This document shows positions 24,717 through 33,986 of a DNA stretch of 64,000 nucleotides, piece after piece (position 1 is the first letter of the stretch; the number at the start of each line of letters is the position of its first letter). Made by a program: the position numbers and the translations under genes. Under the pieces are notes generated by a model that made no database searches, was not told the DNA's origin, and worked only from the letters and a program-made list of their open reading frames with translations. The stretch comes from Eustoma russellianum (taxonomy: Eukaryota; Streptophyta; Magnoliopsida; Gentianales; Gentianaceae). The stretch is taken from assembly GCA_036186865.1 (NCBI GenBank), contig AP025069.1, positions 8,397,246-8,461,245 of the forward strand, in the 5' to 3' direction.

Positions 24717-24778
24717 ATCTCCCCCTCAGCAATTGCTCCTGCTGGGAATCGAACCCATGACCTCGCTAAGATACCACT
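24717..24778 (-). other. TRIM interior with primer site and polypurine tract
   Basis: 62 bases. Minus strand: primer-like TGGTATCTTAGC (10 of 12 bases as in the initiator-Met site), a tRNA T-arm-like GGGTTCGATTCCCAG, and the tract GAGGGGGAGAT. There is no coding capacity. Confidence 0.8.
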
Positions 24779-24951
24779 TGTAGGACCTCAGGCGCTACCA
24801 TCTCTCCCAAAACCAATTGGTGACAGGAGAAGCGCATACCCTAGCCTTATAGCACATTCAGCACACAAGCGCCCACGGCATTCGACTGTGACTTGGCCCA
24901 CACGGCCTACGCCCACCGGCCTACGCCACGGGACAATTGCTGCACCCAACA
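24779..24951 (-). repeat. TRIM LTR, right copy
   Basis: 173 bp copy ending CACCCAACA, immediately followed by GTGTA (24952-24956), the second copy of the duplication found left of element C at 13682-13686. Confidence 0.85.
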
Positions 24952-24956
24952 GTGTA

Positions 24957-26200
24957 GCTCCTTCTTTTATGTCGTCAACATTGTATGCTTCATTCTTGGT
25001 CAATCAAGATGCCAACAAAGCTCCACATATGCTCCAACATAATGGTATAGGCGTGTATAATAGATTATACATGTGTTGAATTTTATTTTTGCAAACTTTG
25101 TAAAATAGTACACATTTAATTATACACACATGGTATATTCCAATCAGCCCTTAATTGAATTTTCTAGAACACTTTGAGATGTATGAAATATGTAAACAAT
25201 GTCTAGATACATGTTATATGTCATGCTAAAAATTTTCCATGTGTCGTGTATGTAGAAAACCAAATTTTCGACGTTTATCGATTACCCGATTTTTCTCTAA
25301 TTAAATTCCAAATTTTTGCACATGTTATATATATTATGTTACACATAATATACATAATTTAAACTTTAATATTCATCTCATAAGGATGATTAAAGTGGCG
25401 CCTAAACCATGTGACAAAATTGAAATTGGAATCTAAACAATTTGGCCTTAATGTAGGGTGATTTATGTGTGCCAACATGGAATGATTTTATGGCTGTACT
25501 TTTCATGTAAGCCACGAAATTTGTGGCCATTCTTGAAGTGTCAGGGCTGGCCATCTAGTTATGGCAAGTACGTGACACGTTGGCGAAGTTTCAGTATTCG
25601 CCCGATACGACAATTTTCGGTTTAGAACCTTTTAACATGTCGTATTAAATTTGTCATTACCATGACTTATATCATATGATATAAGACCTGAATATACTCA
25701 TAAGTATGAGTTAAGTATAGTGGTGTGACGTTAACGTACGTACATAAAATATATAACGTGTCGGTAGTACGTTGGAATATATGTGTATGTGCCTTTTTCA
25801 AAAAATCTAAAAATATGTATATATTTATTTGAAAATGGCGTGTAAGGGTGTGGAGAGGAGATTGGAGAGATTTCCTTTCTTCAACTTGTTGCCTTTGTGC
25901 CTTTTCCAAATATGGCTTCCTTTAATGAACTACTTAGTTTAATTAACTAAGTACTTCACTTAATGAACTAGTTTAGATCATTAATGGTGGCAACTGAAAA
26001 TAGTTCAAACACTACAAATGTTTGCCATTTGATGTAAGCTTTAAAGCTTCATGGCTCATTAGTACGACAACATTATATATGAACTATATAAGGCAAGTTT
26101 TATGCAAGTGCGTGTCATGTTATAAAATATGTCATGCATTTCTTTGTAACACGTTTAAATCATGTATTTTGAAATCACTCAAACCCCCTTTATCTCTAAA
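24957..26200 (-). repeat. Shared B LTR, second part
   Basis: Continues the B LTR after the C/TRIM insertions, matching 5704-6948 of the left LTR. In minus orientation it should start TGTAGAG but reads TTTAGAG, a terminal mutation. It is followed by the B2 polypurine region. Confidence 0.9.
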
Positions 26201-26420
26201 ATCTCTCCCTTTTGATGATTTTCAAAATAACCTACATTCATGATTTAAATCTTATCGCTCCCCCTTCAATCATGAATAAATTCAAATTTTGAATTTCAAA
26301 TTTCAAATCCTCTCCCCCTTGATTTATGCAATCAGATTGTCTCTCCCCCTTAAATCATACATTCTCTCCCCCTTTATTTTGGAAAGTCAATCAAAAATGC
26401 ATGTAAATATGGAAAGATAA
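26201..26420 (-). other. Polypurine-tract region of B2
   Basis: Noncoding stretch with several AAGGGGGAGA-like tracts on the minus strand (about 26201, 26263, 26315, 26345, 26373), parallel to 6949-7167 in B1. Confidence 0.7.
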
Positions 26421-29400
26421 TCAAATCAAATTAGCAGAAATCATGCCTAACTTAGAACGAAGATTTTCGTACGTGGCTTGATTTAAGGCCTTAGTAAAAA
26501 TATCCGCTACTTGTGCCTCTGTGCGTACGTGATCTATGACAATATCACCATTACTTACATGATCACGAAGAAAGTGATAGCGTACTTCTATATGCTTGGC
26601 CTTAGAGTGTAACACGGGGTTCTTAGATAGGTTAATTGCACTCATACTATCACAATATGTAGGGATTTTATTTACAGTAATTCCAAAGTCAAAAAGTTGT
26701 TGTTTTATCCATAGTAATTGTGTGCAGCAAAAACTAAGTGCCATGTACTCAGCTTCAGTAGTGGATAAAGCTACGCTTGCTTGCTTTTTGGAAAACCATG
26801 AAATAAGTGACTTTCCTATAAACTGGCAAGTGTCACTCGTGCTTTTTCTATCTATTTTACATCCACCATATTAGCATCAGTGTAGGCATGCAAATTAAAG
26901 TCACAATCTTTATCATACCAAATTCCTATGGTGGGTGTGTGCTTAATATATCGGATTATTCTTTTAACCGCATTAAAGTGAGACACCTTAGGTTGACTTC
27001 GAAAACGTGCACACATACATACACTGAACATGATATCAGGCCTACTAGCAGTAAGATATAGCAAAGAGCCAATCATAGATCTATATAAGGCATTATCAAA
27101 ATCCTTACCATGTTCATCTTTATCTAATTTAGTAGTGACACTCATAGGGGTGGGGGATGGTTTTAAATTCTCATAATTGAACTTTTTAATCATATCCTTT
27201 ATATATTTAGCTTGGCTTATGCGGATGCCTTTACTCGTTTGTTTAATCTGCAAGCCAAGAAAGTAGTTCAATTCGCCAACCATAGACATTTCAAATTCGG
27301 ATTTCATATAATTTTCAAAATCTTCAACAAGCTTATGAGAAGTAGAGCCGAAAATGATGTCATCAACGTAAATTTGAATAATAAGTAAATCCAATTTATC
27401 TTGTTTCAAAAATAATGTACTATCTATAGTTCCTCTTTTAAAACCATTTTCTAAAAGAAAAGTAGCAAAACGATCATACCATGCTCTAGGTGCTTGCTTT
27501 AGTGCGTATAGTGTCTTCTTTAGTTTGTAGACGTGATCGGGATATTTCAAATATTCAAAACGGGGTGGTTGTTTCACGTATACCTCTTCTTGTGTAAATC
27601 CATTTAAGAATGCACTTTTCACGTCCGTTTGATAAACTTTAAAATCTTTCATGCAAGCAATGGAAAGTAAAAGTCGTATAGCTTCTAAACGTGCTACGGA
27701 TGCAAATGTTTCATCATAATCAATTCCTTCTTCTTGATTATAGCCTTGTGCTACAAGTCTAGCTTTATTTCTAACAACTTTTCCTTCTTCATTCATTTTA
27801 TTTCTAAACACCCACTTTTTGCCTATTATGGTCTTATCTTGTGGTCGTGGCACTAAATCTCATACGTCATTTCTAACAAATTGATTAAGTTCGTCATGCA
27901 TAGCATCAATCCAAGAAGAATCACTCAAAGCATCATGCACATTTTTAGGTTCAATTTCAGAAATCATAGCATGAAATTGATTTATTTTATCCGAATTTAT
28001 TCTTCTACGTGGTCGCACACCGTGAAAGATATCGCCTATAATGAGATCATGTGTGTAATCTCTATTCCATCTTGGTTGATTATTTTCTACGTTCTCATGC
28101 ATTTCTATGTGATCATGCATTTCTAGTGCATCATGCATATCATCCATATCAAACGTGCCATCATCATCATTCAACACGTGTTTCAATTCAAAATCATCAT
28201 CATATTCTTTATCTTTATCAATCTCACCAAATTCATTAAACTTCATATGAATAGATTCTATAATTTGTCTAGTGAGAGGATCATAACATCTATATGCTTT
28301 TGAATTTACAGAATATCCAACAAAGATGCATTCAATTGATTTAGATTCAAATTTATCTAAAATGTCTTTTGTATTTAAAACAAAACATTTGCATCCAAAC
28401 ACACGAAAATAGTCAATTTTAGGCATGCGATCATTTAATATCTCATAAGGCGTCTTATTTATTTTCTTTGTAATGGACAAGTGATTTACTATGTAGCATG
28501 CACAGTTTACGGCTTCCGCCAACAAAAAGCTAGGTAATTTATTTTCGCACAACATAGTTCTAGAAATTTCTTGTAATGTCCTATTCTTTCTTTCTACTAC
28601 TCCATTTAATTGTAGAGTTCTAGGTGGCGAAAACTCGTGTTTAATTCCTTTTTCTTCGCAAAATAAAATCATGTCCTTATTTTTAAATTCACCACCTCTA
28701 TCGCTTCTGATCTTTTTCACATTGACACCGTATTGATTTTGAAGTTGTTTTATTAGTTTCGTAATCTCAATGGAACTATCATCCTTATGTGCAAGAAACA
28801 AAGTCCAAGTATAACGAGAAAAATCATCAACAATCACACAAGCATAGTGACGTCCACCATGACTCGTAGTGCGACTAGGAGCAAACAAATCAATGTGTAG
28901 TAATTCTAAAACTCTAGTCGTGCTTATTTCATTTTTAGGTGTTAGTGACTCGCGTGTTTGTTTGCCTTTTATGCAAGATTCACACAACTGAAAGTTGTCT
29001 AAATCAAGTGTAGGCAATCCTTGTATTAGGTTCTTTCGTTGGAGATTTTCTAGTATAGAAATACCAATATGTCCTAAACGTCTATGCCACAAATTTATGT
29101 TAGGTTCATTTGACATGAAACACTTAACCTTAGCGTCTAACACATCATCCAGAGAAAGCGTAAAAATGTTTCCTTCATGTATTCCTTTTAAGACTGTTTC
29201 TCCATTTTTATTTATTATATTGCAATATAGGTGAGCAAAACACACATCAAAACCATTGTCAATGGATTGCGAAATGCTAATAAGATTATAAGATAAGTTG
29301 CTTACCAAAAAGACGTTGGAGATTTGAAGGGTGCTTGAGTTTCCAATTGTACCTTTTCCGATGATCTTCCCTTCATTGTTGTCTCCAAAGGTCACGGATC

Positions 29401-29517
29401 TGCCTTTTGTGGCCTTCTCCAATTTCGTGAATAGGCTCAGGTCACCCGTCATGTGCCTCGAGCAACCACTGTCAAGGAACCATTTGATTGATGTATCTTT
29501 TGATGTGTGGGTTCCCT
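26421..29517 (-). pseudogene. Nearly complete but broken pol of B2
   Basis: Best preserved B pol. From the right: protease KWFLDSGCSRHMTGD (about 29440-29490); integrase zinc finger LWHRRLGHIG...CESCIKGK (about 28970-29100); integrase core with HIDLFAPSR, RSDRGGEF and VVERKNRTLQ. RT follows with KWVFRNKM, TDVKSAFLNGF, YVDDIIFG (catalytic codons 27359-27370) and GELNYFLGLQIKQ. RNase H reads SKKQASVALSTTEAEYM and the terminal HSKAKHIEVRYHFLRDH. Breaks: a TGA at 27860-27862 where the family has Trp (NDV-stop-DLVP), and a one-base frameshift near 26870 (DANMVDVK). The protease frame has no ATG at its start; it opens across TACATTGCAG-GG, a 3' splice-like site at 29516. Confidence 0.92.
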
Positions 29518-29572
29518 GCAATGTACGAGAATGATTTAGGTACCCATTTTATTTTGGGTCCTTGCGAGCTAG

Positions 29573-29782
29573 TTATTCACCTCTTGGTAAAAGTACCTTT
29601 CGGCACCCATATTTGGGTGATCCTTCTCGATCTAGCAAATGCCAAGAATGTAGATGAAGGTGCAATGTAGTAGACATGTGGTGAGTGCACTTTGGGCCTT
29701 TTGCCAAGAACTCCCTTATACGCATTATATGTATGACGTTTTTGATATGTCCTTGTGTTAGTGTGCGTAGTGTGTGATCTAG
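29573..29782 (-). pseudogene. gag C-terminal remnant of B2
   Basis: Minus strand gives the tail of the B gag, reading HTNTRTYQKRHTYNAY, then KGVLGKRPKVHSPH, ending VPKGTFTKR at a TGA (29573-29575). The same TGA ends the B1 gag. Downstream in the same frame lies GPKIKWVPKSFSYIAG before the protease frame takes over one base later. The rest of gag was lost at the junction with E. Confidence 0.8.
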
Positions 29783-29808
29783 ATGGATGAATTTTGGTAC
29801 TTTCATGG

Positions 29809-30798
29809 CGTCCAACAATTTTACTGCTGTGAATTACTCCCCGTCATCATCACATACAATATGGCGATTGATCCTACTGAGGATCCATATTATATCCATC
29901 CGAGTTGCAATCCTTCAATGGTGTTGCTCCAACCATTGTTGGATGGTAATAACTACCATGGTTGGAGTAGGTCAGTCAGAAGAGCATTGGAATCCAAGAA
30001 CAAGATTAGATTCACTAATGGAGTGCTTGTGAAGCCTGTTGAAACAGCAAGGAGGTTCAATGCTTGGACGAAGGCCAATAACATGGTAGCGTAATGGTTA
30101 GTAAATTATTTAACACCTAGTATAGCTCAGAGCGTTATGTGGCTTGACACCGCTGTAGAAATCTGGAATGATCTATAATTCAGATATGGTAATGTTGACT
30201 CATTTAGACTTTCGGAGTTCCAAGAAGAATTTTATGCAATCAGACAAGAAACTAATTTTGTAACGGAGTATTACACTAGACTCAAAGGAATTTGGGAAGA
30301 GCTGTCCGTTTTGAGAACTATTCCAACATGTACTTGTAATACATGCACATGTAACTTGTCTATGTAGATAAATAGATTTTTGGAGAATGATTGCATCATT
30401 AAGTCCCTCAAAGGCAATAATGATGGGCTTGAAGCAGTGAAATTTCAAATACTATTGTCTAGACCACTTCCTGATCTTAAAACAGCCTTTGCAATGGCTG
30501 TCAAATTAGAGAGGAAATTAAGACACTCTAATGGCCATAATCAGTTTGTTAACAACCCCCATCTGTGCTAAATGTGAGTTTTGGTAACAATCAGTCTAGG
30601 TTTGGTTCGTTTTCCCCTAGACCTTATCAAAGTGTAGATGGACTGCCATGGAAAGCTGTTGGCAGGGGTGATGGTAGGGGAAATTTCAGGCCTAACCAGA
30701 CGAAATCTAAAGTTCCTTTATGCACTTATTGTAACAATTCAGGACATACTGTAGATAGATGTTACAGGAAGCACGGTCGCCCTCATGGCTTCAAGTAG
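29809..30798 (+). pseudogene. gag of element E (retrotran_gag_3/UBN2-like) with zinc knuckle
   Basis: Starts MASNNFTAVNYSPSSSHT at about 29806. After a frame change it reads DPTEDPYYIHPSCNPSMVLL, LLDGNNYHGWSRSVRRAL and ESKNKIRFTNGVLVKP, the signature of plant copia gag proteins of this type. More frame changes and stops follow (near 30093, 30175, 30365). Later blocks are EVKFQIL-like LLSRPLPDLKTAFAMAVKLE (30430-30515) and the zinc knuckle CTYCNNSGHTVDRCYRKHG (about 30720-30775). It is the structural protein of an old element and is not functional. Confidence 0.75.
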
Positions 30799-30813
30799 AA
30801 GGGTCATGTAAAC

Positions 30814-31771
30814 TTGGTATGTGGAGACCAGATGTCTCAGCAGGATGTACTTCTCGTTTATATTGATGACATTATAGTCACCTGTGCCAATGAAGCAGCT
30901 ATTCAGGAGGTAAAGACATCCCTTCATACCAAATTTAGGATCAAAGACATTGAAGACTTGACGTTCTTCCTTGGCATTGAGGTGGTTACTCTAGCAAACT
31001 GGATTCTTAGAAGCTAAGTCAGCTAAAAGCCCTATGGAAACACATCTTAGCCTGACCCATGATGATTCACTAAGACTATCTGATACCACATGTTACAGGA
31101 AACTTGTTGGAAAGGTCATATATCTAACCATCACTAGGCCAGACATAGCATTTTCTGTGCAACAATTGAGTCAATTCTTGGATTGTTCTAGTGAGCATCA
31201 TTTGAGAGCTGCTCACATAGTGTTAAGGTATATAAAAGGCAGTGTAGGCCAAGGACTATTGTTCCCAAGAGAAGGAGACCTGTAGCTAAAAGCTTTTGTA
31301 GATGCTGACTGGGGAGGCTGCAATAAAACAGGAGATCCATTATGGGATATTGTGTGTTTCTTGGAATTGAATTGATATCTTGGAGGGCAAAGAAGCACTT
31401 CAGCTGAGGCTGAATACAGAGCTATGGCTATGGCTACATGTGATGTACAATGGATCAAATACATAATGAATGACTTAGGCATTATCACGCAGAGGCCAAT
31501 AGAGATATTTTGTGACTGTAAAAGTGCTAACTACATTGCTGAAAATCCAGTCTTTCATGAACATATCAAACATAGTGAAATTGATTATCATGTGGTACCA
31601 GATAAAATGCAGGAGGGAGTGATTAAGTTGATGCCTATAAGAACGGAAATGCAACTTGCGGGTATGTTCACAAAAGCGCTTGACACAAAGAGACTGAGTA
31701 CTTTGATTGATGCATTGGGAGTTTATAACATCTACTCCAAACGGAGCTTGAGGGGGGTATTGAAGAATTAG
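30814..31771 (+). pseudogene. RT C-terminal part and RNase H of element E
   Basis: Begins abruptly with SQQDVLLVYIDDIIVTC, carrying the catalytic YIDD (30859-30870), then KTSLHTKFRIKDIEDLTFFL. A frame break near 31015 leads to SPMETHLSLTHDD, then YRKLVGKVIYLTITRPDIAFSV. RNase H follows: DADWGGC in another frame near 31300, a short deletion before SAEAEYRAMA, then IFCDCKSANYIAENPVFHEH and IKHSEIDYHVV, ending ADMFTKAL-like AGMFTKALDTKRLSTLIDAL. No protease or integrase lies between gag and this segment, so several kilobases were deleted. Confidence 0.85.
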
Positions 31772-32234
31772 CCAATTTGAATGATGAACAAGAAGCAGGC
31801 AAGAAGTATCAGAGTACAAGAACGAAAGGAAAAGGAAAGCAGCAATGTAAAATGTGAATCAAGTGAGCATGGATTGAGACAGTTAGCTGCTGAGGAGAGA
31901 CAGAAGAATCTTGGAATAGTTGAGGAAGGCAGCTGGAGGAACAGTTACAGCTGGGAGAAGGAAGGTGTTCGTTGGTGGAAGAAGGAAGAAGTGGTCTGCG
32001 CACGTAGTGTTTAAAATGAGATGAATGGACCAATATGCCCCTGTACATTACGCTAAAATAGGAATTTAGTTAAGGGCTTTCTTGTAATTTTGTATTCTTC
32101 TTCCTTGTTAAATAACTGCCTCTGCAGCCGGTGTAAAAAAAGATTGAATAACCGCTCTTCCTTTGAGATAAAACTCAAGCATTCTCTCCTTCTTCAATTC
32201 ATGATTTCGTGATCCTGTTAACCTGATTCTTACA
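31758..32234 (+). repeat. Probable 3' LTR of element E
   Basis: Follows the polypurine tract. It starts TATTGAAGAATTAG (the usual TGTTGAAG with one change is likely) and may end TTCTTACA. No second copy is in the window, so the right border is a guess. Confidence 0.5.
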
Positions 32235-33562
32235 CGATTTAGTGTATTATTGTTTAGCGTTTGATTGATCAAGCAATTTCGTAGTTTTTTCACATATTTC
32301 AGTTTTACACGTAATAGATTTTCTTATATTCATATTTAATAGATGCATTTTTTGACAGCAAAAAAAATGCCCGAGAACTAGTGATTTTACAAAATTTATG
32401 TTTTATTCATTGATCCTTATAGTAACTCCTTATACTCATTCTACATATTCGTTCCTATAGTTAATCTCATTCTCTAATGTTGGAAACACTGAAGTTGTAC
32501 TTGACTTAGTCAGACTTGCGACTTGTGTATGTAAGTGAAGATGGCTGTTATGCTTTGCATTCGAGAGTACGGATTTCAGGAATGTAGCTTAGTTTAGGTT
32601 TCTATTATCTTCTCTATGCTTATGTGATGAACTTGAGATTGATACAACATGCTTACATATTGACTCACTGTGATTGCATATCAGAGTCTACGATGTGCTC
32701 TTACACGTTCACTCACGAGTAGTATCTCATGTTCTCTTTTTGCGCTTCAAAAATTGATCGTGAATTACTATTCTAAAAAAAGCGCACAGAAGTCTCCAGG
32801 AGTCAAAAAATCAACAATGAATAGAAGTTTACACCTGTAATCAATTTCCTAACAGTTCAGAATCAACTCTTGACAAGTACAAATGCAACGAAGTTTTCAT
32901 GCACGGAGTCTCCAAAATTGATCTCTAGGCTTTCCAAAACTGATTTCCAGCACATGCATTCATCCACTCCATCATTACGATCCTAAACTTACAGCGACTC
33001 ATCCGTTGAAGCACTGCATGTATTGTAAAACTAACTTCTACGGCTTCTGCTTCAGAGTAATCAAATGTGAACAGTTTCTAATCAAAAGTTTGCAAGACAC
33101 AAATTGTACATTCGTGAGGCTTTTGCCTCTCTTGATAGTCATGAGAAAAGACTTTAACTGTCTGGGTGGCCTCCGGGGCCTTGTCTTTAATTTGTTCAAC
33201 AGAGGCTTACAAGGCACCCATGTTTTGAGCAACACCTTCCACAGCCTGTATATGTCCTTGATGGATGACTCGTTCTTCTCCGAGGTGCCCAGGCTGCTTG
33301 CTGAAGCCCTGTTCCAACGGGCGACTAGTGTAGCGTCCCGCTTTCAAACCTTAACTTCAGGAATAGTGCACTCGCCGTAATCTACAACGAGAACTACAAG
33401 GCGTCGTTTCAAACCTTTTTACACATCATGAATATTGTAGAAATTTTTACGAAAACGATAATTAAGATTCAAATTCAATTTATAAATAATCCCGATACGG
33501 TAATAATAGTTTACGACTGACGAAATCCAATACATCAACACAAAAATCTAAAAGTCTGACAT
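32235..33562. other. Unassigned spacer
   Basis: AT-rich sequence between E and the SINE. Apart from the coding-like minus-strand segment noted separately (about 33070-33330) I see no retroelement domain, RNA gene or clear repeat. Around 33325-33560 it may be the end of an unrelated LTR (TGTAGCGTCCCG start), but there is no partner copy. Confidence 0.4.
33070..33330 (-). pseudogene. Unidentified coding-like fragment
   Basis: Minus strand, one frame, reads roughly 85 codons with a single internal TAA: LEQGFSKQPGHLGEER, VIHQGHIQAVEGVAQNMGAL, stop, then ASVEQIKDKAPEATQTVKVF and SHDYQERQKPH. It is glutamine- and glutamate-rich with balanced composition, unlike the AT-rich spacer, so it looks like an exon of a former gene. 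I do not recognise the family. No splice sites or start are convincing. A plus-strand frame of 124 residues overlaps it and looks less protein-like. Confidence 0.3.
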
Positions 33563-33724
33563 AATAGAAATTAATCTTACAACAACAACAACAACATTAC
33601 CCCATTGCCTTAGAGGCTCCCGCTTATAGCGGGGTATGGGGGGGTCAGATGTACGCAACCATACCTATGTGTTAGAAACACATAGAGGTTGTTTCCCGAT
33701 GACCTATAATAGAAATTAATCTTA
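33563..33724 (-). mobile_element. Au-like SINE with target duplications
   Basis: The SINE body is 33582-33705, minus orientation. It contains the Au-type phrases GGGAAACAACCTCT, GGTTGCGTACATCTGACC and CCCCGCTATAAGCGGGAGC, and ends in a GTT-repeat tail at 33582-33597. It is flanked by a perfect 19-bp duplication, ataatagaaattaatctta, at 33563-33581 and 33706-33724. The 124-bp body is shorter than the usual Au length of about 180 bp and lacks the tRNA-related head, so it was 5' truncated at insertion. SINEs are moved by LINE enzymes. Confidence 0.85.
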
Positions 33725-33986
33725 GAACCTATCAAATGTCTCCCAAGTAAATCTCGTAAAACTTCACTCTCCCCAACTAGCCTGATCAGACATGTCCTCA
33801 ACAAAAATGTAATCAAACTCCGTCTCACCTGTGGAAGGAATGGTAGTAGGGGCAAGTGATTTAGAACCACTCGTAGGTTGCCCGTCTTTTCTCAAAAAGG
33901 AATCATACTTACAATAAATACACAAACACATAAACATAAACAACAACTGAATCGTAAGACTAATGCACATTCGTACACCCAGATAT
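33725..33986. other. Spacer before element F
   Basis: No recognisable feature. A minus-strand frame here (SGSKSLAPTTIPSTGETEFD) is not a family I know. It ends with GATAT (33982-33986), the left target duplication of F. Confidence 0.4.

Larger units (their letters stand above)
24544..24951 (-). mobile_element. TRIM-like miniature LTR element
   Basis: 408 bp: two 173-bp direct repeats (24544-24716 and 24779-24951, two differences) around a 62-bp interior. In minus orientation the repeats start TGTTGGGTGCAGC and end GGTCCTACA. The interior starts with primer-like TGGTATCTTAGCG two bases after the LTR and ends with the polypurine tract GCTGAGGGGGAGAT directly before the second LTR. That is the full layout of a terminal-repeat retrotransposon in miniature (TRIM), which needs enzymes from other elements. 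The interior also has GGGTTCGATTCCC, like a tRNA B box. The repeats are not 5S-derived as far as I can see, so it is not Cassandra. The right end abuts GTGTA, C's target duplication. Confidence 0.85.
3933..26200 (-). mobile_element. Sirevirus-type copia element B1, with nested insertions in its 5' LTR
   Basis: Minus-strand element: 3' LTR 3933-6948, interior 6949-12085, 5' LTR 12086-13686 continued at 24957-26200. Gag, zinc knuckle, protease, integrase, reverse transcriptase and RNase H are all recognisable but broken. The long LTRs (about 3 kb), serine-rich gag with coiled coil, initiator-Met primer site and several polypurine tracts fit the Sirevirus (SIRE/Maximus) group. The 5' LTR is also the 3' LTR of a second interior (B2), so this is a tandem pair. 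No target duplication can be checked because the outer right end is lost. Confidence 0.85.
26201..29782 (-). mobile_element. Sirevirus-type element B2 interior, truncated in gag
   Basis: Second interior of the B family, same strand as B1 and sharing the LTR between them. Pol is better kept than in B1. Homology stops at about 29782 inside the gag C-terminal part, where plus-strand element E begins. Its own 5' LTR and most of gag are gone. The LTR-interior-LTR-interior layout fits unequal LTR recombination. Confidence 0.85.
29785..32234 (+). mobile_element. Copia relic E, internally deleted
   Basis: Plus-strand element with gag, then a jump straight to the RT active site, RNase H, a polypurine tract (gaggggggta, about 31750) and a 3' LTR. 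Protease, integrase and the first half of RT are absent. The 5' LTR is missing: the sequence starts near TTTTGGTACTTTCATGGCG, perhaps a decayed primer site, directly against B2. The gag type (DPYYIHPS...LLDGNNYHGWSRSV) differs from the Sireviruses here. Confidence 0.8.

Noticed and set aside
24717..24778. tRNA gene
   Set aside because: Only a T-arm-like piece is present. There is no acceptor stem or anticodon arm, and it is explained as a TRIM interior.
24544..24951. CRISPR-like or Cassandra element
   Set aside because: Only two long repeats with one spacer, and the repeats show no 5S rRNA sequence. The LTR/primer/polypurine layout fits a TRIM.
24521..25079. Proline/His-rich frames repeated across the TRIM
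   Set aside because: Products of the two GC-rich TRIM repeats. They cross element borders and have no family match.
32108..33000. Host gene between E and F
   Set aside because: Only short frames with many stops. Nothing beyond the fragment at 33070-33330 looks coding.
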